Positions 57,401-64,000 of a DNA stretch of 64,000 nt are shown here, one piece after another (the first letter of the stretch is position 1; each line of letters starts with the position of its first letter). The stretch comes from Ideonella benzenivorans. Lineage in GTDB: Bacteria > Pseudomonadota > Gammaproteobacteria > Burkholderiales > Burkholderiaceae_C. The DNA is taken from positions 1-64,000 of the forward strand of contig NZ_JAGWCB010000001.1 of NCBI RefSeq assembly GCF_020387415.1, written 5' to 3'. The notes below the pieces were generated by a model. That model saw only the letters and a program-made list of their open reading frames with translations. It did no database searches and had not been told where the DNA came from. Both the position numbers and the translations under genes were made by a program.

Positions 57401-59253
57401 CCTTCGCCGCGGCCTCTGTGGAAGCCACTGAGGATGCCGAGTTGGCACTGCGCCAGCAGGTCATGGGCGAGTATTTCGACGTGATGCGGGGTTTCCTGGC
57501 CCAGCAGCAGTCGGTGATGAACCGTTTTCAGCCCGAGACCTTCGACGGCGAAGGGGCTGCGGCCGTGGACCCGGTCGCCGCCGCCACGGGCTTCCTGGAC
57601 GAGATCGTCGAGCAGGACGCCGAGCATCTGGTGGCCCGCAGTGCGCTGAGCCTGGCGCGCGACAACTTCCTGCGCGACCATGTGCTGTCGGGGCGGGTGG
57701 ATCCCCAGGACGCGGTGCTGGGTTTGTCCTGTGTGCCCATGATGGTCAGCCTGGAGATCATGGCCCAGGCCTGCGCGGCCCTGGCCGGCAGTGTCAACAT
57801 CACCGTGATCGAGCATGTCCGTGCCTTCGACTGGATCGCGCTGGATGATGGCGAGGTGGAGCTGACCGTCGAGGCCCGCGTGGTCGACGCGACGCAGCAG
57901 CGCTATGCGGCGGTGCTGTCCGGTCCCTCGGGCAAGCTGGTCAGTGGCGAGTTCCTGTTCCAGCCGGTCTGGCAACTGCCCGGCCTGACGCCCCTGACCG
58001 AATGGCGCAATTCGCTGTGGAATGACGAGGAGCTCTACACCTGCGGCATGTTCCATGGCCCGGTGTTCCAGAGCATCACCCACATCGACGGCTGGGACGA
58101 CGCTGGCATCGATTGCCAGCTCTCGCCGGTGAGTCTGCGCGACTTCTTTGTGCCGGGCCAGCCCACCCAGCTGGTGCTCAACCCGGTGCTGCTGGACGCC
58201 ATGGGCCAGCTGGCGGCCTACTGGATCGCCCAGTTCGTGGGCACGGATTTCAACTGCTTCCCGTCGACCATCGACCGGATCGAGCTCTACACGCCCTGTC
58301 CGGCCGATCTGCCACAGCTGCGCCTGCTGGCACGCCAGCATTCGTTGGATCCCTCGAGCAATGCGGTGACGGCACCGCGGGCCTGGCAGTTCGAGTGCCT
58401 GGACGCGCAAGGGCAACCGCTGGTGCGGGTGCACAACCTGGTGAACGTCTTCTTCGCGGTGCCGAATCGCTTCTACCAGGTCCGACGTGACCCCTTGAAC
58501 GGCTGGCTGGGGCAAGCCATGTCCGCTGGGGCCGAGCGCGGCACGTTGGTGTGGGCGCTGGAGCACCTGCCGGAGGACTTCTGCAGCCAGTCGGCCAACA
58601 TCTTCCTGCGCATCCTGGCCCACATCTACCTCGGTGCCGAGGAGCGGGAGGCGTGGGCCGCGTTGACGGGCAACACCCGCCACAAGCGGCAGTGGCTGCT
58701 GGGCCGCGCCTGCATCAAGGAGGCCGTGCGCTACTGGATCGCCCAGCAGACCGGGGAGTGGCTGTACTCGTCCGAGATCGTGGTCCGGCATGACGCGCTG
58801 GGGGCGCCCTGGGTGGACGGCGAGTGGCGGGATCGGCTGATCGCCGCGCCGGAGATCTCGCTCACCCACAACGATTGGGGCAGCGTGGTGGCGGTGAACC
58901 CACCGCAGGTGCCGGTCGGGGTCGATGCCGAGCAATGGGGCCGCATCCGCAGCCCGGAACTGTTCGCCGCCTCGCTGAGCGAGCAGGAACGCTCGGCGCT
59001 TGGCGCGATTCCTGCTGGGCAGCACAGCGAGCATCTGCTGGCCTTGTGGTGCGCCAAGGAAGCGGCGGCGAAGTGTCTGGGAACGGGCTTGCAGGGACAG
59101 CCGGAGAAATTCGAGGTTCGGTTTCTGGATGCCGCGGGGCAGAATGCTCAGGTGATGCACGACACGATGCAGGTGGAGGTGTCGTTGTATCGGGATGCGC
59201 AATCCGTGATCGCCTTGGCAGTCGAGCAGAGCCACCGCGCCGAGCTGTCCTGA
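54412..59253 (+). CDS. Iterative type I PKS/PUFA-synthase-like protein: KS-AT-DH-PPTase
   Basis: Protein of 1613 residues. The ketosynthase (20-460) has Cys217 in DAACSSSLLAVN, EAHGTG and SHTIPAAGMAG His motifs. The acyltransferase (580-880) has GHSSGE with Ser684. A helical motif at 1018-1039 matches one in the partner synthase. A hotdog dehydratase region (1065-1380) has RDHVLSG with His1090. The C-terminus (1430-1600) is a 4'-phosphopantetheinyl transferase: VGVDAEQ near 1502 and LWCAKEAAAK near 1546 keep the Mg-binding Asp/Glu and Lys. It has no carrier domain, so it must act on the partner's. The built-in transferase would activate the carrier in cis to the pathway. Confidence 0.9.
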   Translation: MTDLSQGVPVSGNASTPAPVAIIGMACMYPQAPNLQAFWRNIIGGVDAISEPVDSWDAQRYLDSGRIKTPYGGYLRDLYRFDPREFGIMPSSLDGGEPDQFLALKVAAEALKDAGYLDPSYDHRDTGIVLGHSTYLHRGQGTLIQNHIVVDQTLEILQAACPHLGPEQLESVRTLLVKKLPAATPDIAPGLVPNVMTGRIANRLNLKGPNYLVDAACSSSLLAVNAAIDELRLGRSKLMIAGGVNASLPAEVAVIFTQLGALSGRGKVRPFEKGSDGTLLGEGLGIVVLKLLDEALADGDRIYAVLRGVGQSSDGRGTGLLAPSMEGESLAVQRAYAESRVDPSTVGLVEAHGTGIPLGDKTEIASLKSVFGARTAAQGSIALGSVKSMISHTIPAAGMAGLIKASLALHHKVLPPMLCGEVNPELGIDDTTLYVNNEARPWITPQGAPRRAGVNSFGFGGINTHAVLEEAPVAAAKPARCLPWPSELCVLAADTTEALVERIAQVQAWLTARTDLSMGDIAASLAGQVGEGACRLAIVASDAAGLNKQLQQALKKLGSGGATSWATRGGMFYSAQPLEGKLAFIFPGEGSQYSAMLSDMAQCFDDVRDWLDFWCGLYPDVPGERRTDIAFPPPTGLSEERRAELERRMHDMDVGSEAVFVGAQALNALLGTMGVQPDVMLGHSSGESSALAASGAIPAASSQELAEFIRELNRVYREELANGSIPTGALLAVGAMDRPSLDQHLAESGPGVVVAMDNCANQVILYGDVDVMATLQQRLTQAGAICMPLPFDRGYHTPAFDTVTKAFLKYYKAIKLGSPRVPLYSCATTGLFPDGATAIRQTAASQWSTTVRFRETIQKMHDEGVRWFIEVGPSANLTAFVNDILAGREYVAVATNQRKRPGVDQFLMVLGQLWVNRKPVSLGKLFEQRALAQVPLGDLSVPKAKGILLNNTMPQMHLTEAERVQLGTLAAPAVVQAVAGPAESTVAAVPAVSTEPAFAAASVEATEDAELALRQQVMGEYFDVMRGFLAQQQSVMNRFQPETFDGEGAAAVDPVAAATGFLDEIVEQDAEHLVARSALSLARDNFLRDHVLSGRVDPQDAVLGLSCVPMMVSLEIMAQACAALAGSVNITVIEHVRAFDWIALDDGEVELTVEARVVDATQQRYAAVLSGPSGKLVSGEFLFQPVWQLPGLTPLTEWRNSLWNDEELYTCGMFHGPVFQSITHIDGWDDAGIDCQLSPVSLRDFFVPGQPTQLVLNPVLLDAMGQLAAYWIAQFVGTDFNCFPSTIDRIELYTPCPADLPQLRLLARQHSLDPSSNAVTAPRAWQFECLDAQGQPLVRVHNLVNVFFAVPNRFYQVRRDPLNGWLGQAMSAGAERGTLVWALEHLPEDFCSQSANIFLRILAHIYLGAEEREAWAALTGNTRHKRQWLLGRACIKEAVRYWIAQQTGEWLYSSEIVVRHDALGAPWVDGEWRDRLIAAPEISLTHNDWGSVVAVNPPQVPVGVDAEQWGRIRSPELFAASLSEQERSALGAIPAGQHSEHLLALWCAKEAAAKCLGTGLQGQPEKFEVRFLDAAGQNAQVMHDTMQVEVSLYRDAQSVIALAVEQSHRAELS

Positions 59254-59269
59254 GGTGGAGTAAGCCGTC

Positions 59270-60352
59270 ATGCCTGTCGCACAAGTCCATGGTGTGCGTC
59301 TGAACTATGTTCAGATGGAGCCGCAGAACGCCGAGGGTGAGGTCGAAGACCTCGTGATGGTGCACGGTCTCGCCACCAATCTGGCATTTTGGTATTTCCA
59401 CTATGCCCCGGTGTTTTCACAGCGCTTTCGCGTCACCCTGTACGACCTGCGGGGCCATGGCCGCTCCGAGATGACGCCCGGCGGCTACACGCCGCCCCAG
59501 CAGGCCCAGGACCTGCTGGCCTTGCTGGACCATCTGGGCATCGAGAAAGCGCATTTCCTGTCGCACAGCTATGGCGGCGTGATCACCCTCAACGCCGCTT
59601 GCCAAGCCCCTGAGCGGTTTCGCAGCCTGGTGCTGGCCGACACCCACATCGCGGCCGCCCGGCACCAGCGTCAATGGGAGGCCGGGCAGTTCGGCGAGGA
59701 GATGCAGGCCATCCTCCACGCCCACAACATCCATCTGGACACGCGGGACCCGTACTTTGGCTACAAGCTGCTGACCGAGGTGGCGCATCTGCAGCTGCGC
59801 AGCGAGGAGGTGCCGCCGGCCCTGGCCGAGCTGGTGAGCCCCTTCATCGGCAAGTACGGCAACCGAACCGCCAGCCAGTGGATCCGCTTGATGGACCAGA
59901 CCGATGCAGGCCAGGAGCTGATGGGGGCCGACGACGGGCTGCGCCTGGACGCCTTGCGCAAGCTGAGCTTCCCGATCATGGCGATGTATGGCGACCATTC
60001 GCAGGCGCGGCTGACTGGCCGGGAACTGCTGCAGGTCTGGAGCCATGCGGTGTTTCGGCGGGTGCCCGATGGGGGGCACTTCTTTCCCTCGTCACGGCCC
60101 AAGGAACTGATCCACGGCTGCGAACGCTTCTGGGGCGGGGAGTTCCAGGCCCGACCTCGCCAACGGGCAGGCGAGATTCAGAAGAACTACTTCCGCTGCG
60201 ACCGGATCATCCAGTCCGGCGATGCTTGGTATTTCATGACACGTGAACAGGCCCGTGTGGGGCCGGCCGCCAGCCGGGAGGAGGCCGAGCAGTTGCTGGC
60301 CTCCTTCATGGCGGCCATGGCAACGGAAGAACAGAGTGCGGCGGCCGTCTAA
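59270..60352 (+). CDS. Alpha/beta hydrolase, thioesterase-like
   Basis: Protein of 360 residues. VMVHGLATNLAFW supplies the oxyanion region, LYDLRGHGRSEMTPGGYTP the DLRGHG turn, and HFLSHSYGGVITL the nucleophile elbow, with Ser in S-H-S-Y-G (the first elbow Gly is Ser). YGDHSQ and GGHFFPSSRP are the Asp and His candidates. A lid of about 90 residues lies between. It follows the synthase by 16 bases and could release or hydrolyse the synthase product. A C-terminal extension of about 70 residues (after GGEFQARPRQRAG) is not part of the fold. Confidence 0.85.
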   Translation: MPVAQVHGVRLNYVQMEPQNAEGEVEDLVMVHGLATNLAFWYFHYAPVFSQRFRVTLYDLRGHGRSEMTPGGYTPPQQAQDLLALLDHLGIEKAHFLSHSYGGVITLNAACQAPERFRSLVLADTHIAAARHQRQWEAGQFGEEMQAILHAHNIHLDTRDPYFGYKLLTEVAHLQLRSEEVPPALAELVSPFIGKYGNRTASQWIRLMDQTDAGQELMGADDGLRLDALRKLSFPIMAMYGDHSQARLTGRELLQVWSHAVFRRVPDGGHFFPSSRPKELIHGCERFWGGEFQARPRQRAGEIQKNYFRCDRIIQSGDAWYFMTREQARVGPAASREEAEQLLASFMAAMATEEQSAAAV

Positions 60353-61793
60353 CAAGCTGGGAACGTATCCGGGATTCAGCCAGCGTGATTTCCGATTGAT
60401 CGCGCACGGGGGGTTTGGCGACGGACTGAATGCCTATGCGCACTCGATGGCCTACTACAAGGACCATCTCTACGTCGCGACCACTCGGGGCAATTTCCCC
60501 TTCATGAAGGCCCGGTTGCCGATCGGCATGGACGTGTGGCCGGTCGAGTGTCCGGAGAGCCCCTTCGATCTCGACATGCACGCCGAGATCTGGCGCTACA
60601 CGCCTGCCGAGAACAGCTGGGAGAAGGTGTTCAAGGCGCCGACGATCATTGGCAGCCACGGCAAGCCCATTCCCCGGGAACTGGGCTTTCGCGGCATGGT
60701 GGTCTACCAGCCCACGCCCGCGGCAGAGCCTGAGCTGTTCGTGAGCACCTGGTCCCCTGCCCGTGGGCCGGGCCCGAACATCCTGCGGTCTACCGATGGC
60801 CGGCATTTCGAGCCGACCTGCGAGCCGGGCTTGGGCGGGTTGCCGGTCACCACCATCCGCACCATGGTGCCGTTCAAGGGCCGCATGTTCACCACGCCAG
60901 CGGGCTCACGCGGCGGCAACCCGAACGTCTCGGCCCACTCGGTGGTCTACGAGAGCACCGACCCTGGCAGCGGCGAGTGGGAACCGGTGTCCGACTTCGG
61001 TTTTGGTGACGCGGGCAACAAGACCATCTTCGAGATGGCCGGTTTCGGCGACCACCTTTACGTGGGCACCTTCAACCTGGAAGGTTTCCAGATCTGGCGC
61101 AGCACGGTGGACGGCCCCAAGCCCTACCTTTGGGAAAAGGTGGTCGAGAAGGGCGCCTATCGCGGGCCGCTGAATCAGTGCGTGCTGAGCCTGTATCCGT
61201 TCAAGGGCCATCTCTACGTGGGCGGTGGCATCCAGGGCGGTGGGGTCGACACGCAGAACCGCATCGGTCCGGCGCCGCCGGAGATGATCCGCATCGCGCC
61301 GGATGGCCACTGGGACCTGCTGGTGGGCGAGAGCCGCGACACGCCGATCGGCCGCAAGGAAGCCCTGTCGGGCTGGCTGCCGGGCTTCGACAACTTCTTC
61401 AACGGCTATTTCTGGCGCATGTGCGCGCACGAGGGCTGGCTCTACATGGGCACCTTCGAGTGGAGTTCGGTGCTGGGCTATGCCAACCGCCGGCGCTGGC
61501 CGCCCGCTTTCACCAACATCGTCAACAAGCTGACGCCCGAGTTCCTGATGGAACATTCCTGCGGTTTCGACCTCTATCGCAGCTATGACGGCGTGAACTG
61601 GGTGCCGGTGACCACCAATGGCATGGGCAATCCGTACAACATGGGGCTGCGCACGCTGGTGTCCACGCCACACGGCATGTTCATCGGCACGGCCAACCCC
61701 TTCGGGCCCAAGATCATGCCGCTGGGAGGGGACCGGTATGTGCCGAATCCGCGCGGGGGCTGCGAGGTCTTTCTGGCTTCTTCCGGAGACTGA
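60336..61793 (+). CDS. Beta-propeller-like protein of unknown function
   Basis: Protein of 485 residues if it starts at GTG 60336, 17 bases inside the hydrolase gene and after GGAAGA; there is no in-frame ATG before the conserved part. Six repeats of an aromatic/Gly strand are visible: DHLYVATT, GRMFTTPAG, DHLYVGTF, GHLYVGGG, GWLYMGTF and HGMFIGTA, each about 60-80 residues apart, as in a six- or seven-bladed propeller. No signal peptide is seen, so a cytoplasmic location is likely unless the start lies elsewhere. No catalytic motif is recognised. Placed between two hydrolases, it probably belongs to the same pathway. Confidence 0.65.
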   Translation: MRRPSNKLGTYPGFSQRDFRLIAHGGFGDGLNAYAHSMAYYKDHLYVATTRGNFPFMKARLPIGMDVWPVECPESPFDLDMHAEIWRYTPAENSWEKVFKAPTIIGSHGKPIPRELGFRGMVVYQPTPAAEPELFVSTWSPARGPGPNILRSTDGRHFEPTCEPGLGGLPVTTIRTMVPFKGRMFTTPAGSRGGNPNVSAHSVVYESTDPGSGEWEPVSDFGFGDAGNKTIFEMAGFGDHLYVGTFNLEGFQIWRSTVDGPKPYLWEKVVEKGAYRGPLNQCVLSLYPFKGHLYVGGGIQGGGVDTQNRIGPAPPEMIRIAPDGHWDLLVGESRDTPIGRKEALSGWLPGFDNFFNGYFWRMCAHEGWLYMGTFEWSSVLGYANRRRWPPAFTNIVNKLTPEFLMEHSCGFDLYRSYDGVNWVPVTTNGMGNPYNMGLRTLVSTPHGMFIGTANPFGPKIMPLGGDRYVPNPRGGCEVFLASSGD

Positions 61794-61877
61794 AACTCAC
61801 ATGTCCGTGTCAACCGCCAAGCCATGCCCCCGCGTTGGACGTGGCATGTGCAACACCATCCTGTGCAGGGGAACACC

Positions 61878-62828
61878 ATGCAAGACCGTAGCAAACGATG
61901 GGTTCTGGCCGCATTGGGAGGCCTGCTGGTGACGCCGGTCTTCGGGGGGCCGCTGCGCGATGCGATCATGGACCGCATGCTGTCCCGTCGTCTGGAGGCC
62001 TTGCAGGACAGCGGTGAGTTCGGGGAGGGCAAGTCCGAGCCCTTGACGCTGCCGTCCTTCGTCAAGGGGCAGTTGGACATCAACTATGGATCGGATCCCG
62101 CCCAGCGTCTGGACGTGTATCTGCCCGCCAACCGCAGTGGCAATGCGCCGCTGCCGGTGATCTTCATGGTGCACGGCGGTGCCTGGATGATCGGGGACAA
62201 GTCCACCAGCAATGTGGTGATGAACAAGATCACCCACTGGATTCCCAAGGGCTATGTCGTCGTCTGCCCCAACTACCGGCTGCTGCCGAAGGCGGATGTG
62301 CTGGCCCAGGCGGACGACGTCGTCAACGCCCTGGTCTATGCCCAGAAACACGCGGCCGACTGGGGCGGCGACCCCACCCGCTTTGTGCTGATGGGGCACT
62401 CGGCCGGGGCCCATCTGGTGTCGCTGATCGCGTCCGACCCCGGCATGGCCTTGGGCAAGGGGGCACGGCCCTGGCTGGGCACAGTGTCGCTGGACAGTGC
62501 GTCCATGGATGTGCCCCGCACCATGGAAGACAAGCACTACAGCTTCTATGACAAGGTGTTCGGCAGCGACCGCAATTTCTGGCGCCAGACCTCCCCCATC
62601 GACCGTCTGCGCAAGGCGCCCGCACCGTTCATGCTGGTGTGTTCCACCAAGCGGTCCGATTCCTGTCCGCAGGCGCGCAGTTTTGCGGACCGGGTGATGT
62701 CCCTGGGCGGCAAGGCCACGGTGCTGCCGCTGGACATGACCCATGCCGACGTCAACAAACGCCTGGGTGAGGCCGGGGCTTACACCGAGGCGGTGGACAG
62801 CTTCCTGCACGGCATCGGCCTGAACTGA
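61878..62828 (+). CDS. Esterase/lipase of the alpha/beta hydrolase fold (BD-FAE/HSL-like)
   Basis: Protein of 316 residues from ATG 61878, preceded by CAGGGGA. A hydrophobic N-terminus (RWVLAALGGLLVTPVFGG) is a signal anchor or signal peptide, so it probably acts outside the inner membrane. MVHGGAWMIGD is the HGG oxyanion hole and GHSAGAHLVS carries the nucleophile Ser; LDMTHADVN holds the likely His. It is the last gene of the cluster. The hydrolysed ester is unknown, possibly the exported product. Its 3' end overlaps the gene on the other strand by 49 bases. Confidence 0.85.
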   Translation: MQDRSKRWVLAALGGLLVTPVFGGPLRDAIMDRMLSRRLEALQDSGEFGEGKSEPLTLPSFVKGQLDINYGSDPAQRLDVYLPANRSGNAPLPVIFMVHGGAWMIGDKSTSNVVMNKITHWIPKGYVVVCPNYRLLPKADVLAQADDVVNALVYAQKHAADWGGDPTRFVLMGHSAGAHLVSLIASDPGMALGKGARPWLGTVSLDSASMDVPRTMEDKHYSFYDKVFGSDRNFWRQTSPIDRLRKAPAPFMLVCSTKRSDSCPQARSFADRVMSLGGKATVLPLDMTHADVNKRLGEAGAYTEAVDSFLHGIGLN

Positions 62829-63901
62829 ACTGGCGTCGCCGCAGCGACGTCGTCCACCCGACCCCGGCTGCCCAGGGCCCAGCCCTCGGTGGCGGCTGCT
62901 TGGGCATGGCCGCACAGGCGCCGCCCGCTCAAGCCCAGGGTGACGGCCGAGTCGAGCAGCCGGTCGATGTCGGCCTGGCTCAGCGCTTGGGCAAGACGCC
63001 GCCATCGGCGCACCACGCGCTCGTCGCACCAGGCATCTTCCAGACGCTCCCGCAGGGTCTGGGCATCCAGCGGGCGTCCCGCCTGCCAGACCCGGGGCAG
63101 CAGCCCACCGACGAAGACCCGAAAGGCCGGACGGGCCGTCTCGGGCAGCAGGGTGGCGAAGCGGTTCATGCGCTGGCTCCAGCCATCCAACTCCACCTGC
63201 AACGTGACCCAGGCCTGCAGACCCTGGACCGGATTCAACACACGCACCCGGTTGGGCGGCAGAGCGCGCAAGGGCAGGGTGGCCGCCTGTTCCGGTGCCA
63301 AGGGCGTGGCCAGTGAGATCAGGGTGGCCAGGCGGTCCCACTCGGCCGCGCTCAACTGCTGGCACAGGCCGTCTTCCGCGGCACGAGCCTGCGCTGCGGT
63401 GGCTTGGGCCGTCGCCAGGTCCAGGCCTTCCAGCACCTTTGCCACCCGTTCAGAGAGCATCACCAGGTTGCCCGCGGCATAGCCAGCAGCCTGGTTCAGC
63501 CGGACCACCCGGCCCTGTCCGGCGGCGAGGGCCTCCCGGGCGACCGGGCACCGGGGCGTGACGAGTTGGGCCAGGAAGCGGGGCGTGACCAGCAGTTCCT
63601 CGAAGGCCAGGTTGCGCTCCCAGGCCTCCAGGCGCAGGCCCAGCCAGAGGGGCACGCCAGCGTGGGCGGCCAGCGTGCGGCGGGCAAAGGCGCGCCGCCC
63701 TGCCTGCCAACCCTGGCGAACCGGATGCCCGGGCAGCAGGTGCCGGGGCGGCGGCACCTGGCCGTGGCGGGCGTGGTCCCAGCCGATGCCGTAGCCGGTC
63801 TGGAAGGACGGATCGGCGATCTCCGCGGCGTCGGCCGGACGGGGGCGGCCAACAGGCGCGGTGACGGGCAGTTCGTCGAAAGCGAAAGAGGTCTGGGCCA
63901 T
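62780..63901 (-). CDS. Uncharacterised conserved-looking protein
   Basis: Protein of 373 residues, not recognised. It is soluble, helical and rich in Ala, Leu and Arg, with no signal or membrane segment. Motifs seen: GYGIGWDHARHGQVPPP near the N-terminus, RLEAWERNLAFEELLVTPRFL, and LNQAAGYAAGNLVMLSERV (a segment with N-G-x-N-x-V spacing). These look specific enough for a family, and codon use fits the genome. ATG at 63901 has GGAG upstream. It is convergent with the esterase gene and probably not part of that cluster. Confidence 0.65.
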   Translation of the reverse strand: MAQTSFAFDELPVTAPVGRPRPADAAEIADPSFQTGYGIGWDHARHGQVPPPRHLLPGHPVRQGWQAGRRAFARRTLAAHAGVPLWLGLRLEAWERNLAFEELLVTPRFLAQLVTPRCPVAREALAAGQGRVVRLNQAAGYAAGNLVMLSERVAKVLEGLDLATAQATAAQARAAEDGLCQQLSAAEWDRLATLISLATPLAPEQAATLPLRALPPNRVRVLNPVQGLQAWVTLQVELDGWSQRMNRFATLLPETARPAFRVFVGGLLPRVWQAGRPLDAQTLRERLEDAWCDERVVRRWRRLAQALSQADIDRLLDSAVTLGLSGRRLCGHAQAAATEGWALGSRGRVDDVAAATPVQFRPMPCRKLSTASV

Positions 63902-64000
63902 GGTGAGTGCTCCTTGGCAAGGTCTCGTCGGCGGTTCGGCCCGCCGGGCGGGTGGCGGACCCCATGTCCGTCAGCCTGGAGGTCAGTGTGCGAGGCCATG

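Noticed and set aside
54349-59271. Antisense open frame of 1640 codons opposite the second synthase
   Set aside because: Same reasoning: long open frames opposite GC-rich genes are common; no recognisable protein.

Overview
The window is 64 kb of dense, high-GC DNA from a betaproteobacterium, most probably order Burkholderiales (Rubrivivax/Leptothrix/Ideonella-like). The reasons are the imuA-imuB-dnaE2 cassette, a lipase with its dedicated foldase, the argH/LytS-LytR/ppc/hemCDXY layout, the bacteriohemerythrin, and GC-rich codon use throughout. The genus is an inference; no rRNA is present. No transposase, phage gene or CRISPR array was seen.

Layout. 1-9.3 kb: tail of a livF-type ABC ATPase, lipase plus lipase chaperone, a TPR protein, a DJ-1/PfpI protein, then the SOS mutagenesis operon imuA-imuB-dnaE2 behind a perfect LexA box. 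9.5-16.4 kb: chemotaxis receptor, CPA1 cation/proton antiporter, ferritin-like/VIT metal transporter, ClC chloride transporter, MarR regulator and an Mpo1-like membrane protein; a candidate small RNA lies between the VIT and ClC genes. 16.4-23.5 kb: dcd, small hypothetical genes, zinc metallopeptidase, FMN-dependent hydroxy-acid dehydrogenase, LysR regulator, hemerythrin, DUF454 protein and dinB. 23.5-27.7 kb: two paralogous DUF5666 lipoproteins flank a DUF6502 gene and an AT-richer stretch that encodes an unlisted 55-residue secreted peptide. 27.7-40 kb: argH, an AlgZ/AlgR-like two-component pair, an ACP-sulfotransferase didomain protein, ppc, hemC-hemD-hemX-hemY and two tandem tRNA-Arg(ACG) genes.

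40.4-62.8 kb is the most unusual region, about 22 kb of co-directional genes. It holds a sulfotransferase, a small coiled-coil protein, a NodT-type outer-membrane efflux lipoprotein, an 822-residue PqqD-like/degenerate-M50/HlyD fusion, two large iterative type I PKS/PUFA-synthase-like proteins (enoyl reductase-KS-AT-ACP-KR-DH and KS-AT-DH-phosphopantetheinyl transferase), an alpha/beta hydrolase, a beta-propeller-like protein and an esterase. Together these look like a self-contained pathway that makes, possibly sulfonates, releases and exports a lipid or polyketide; the product is unknown. The ACP-sulfotransferase protein 8 kb upstream may be a further part of it. The window ends in an uncharacterised gene on the opposite strand.
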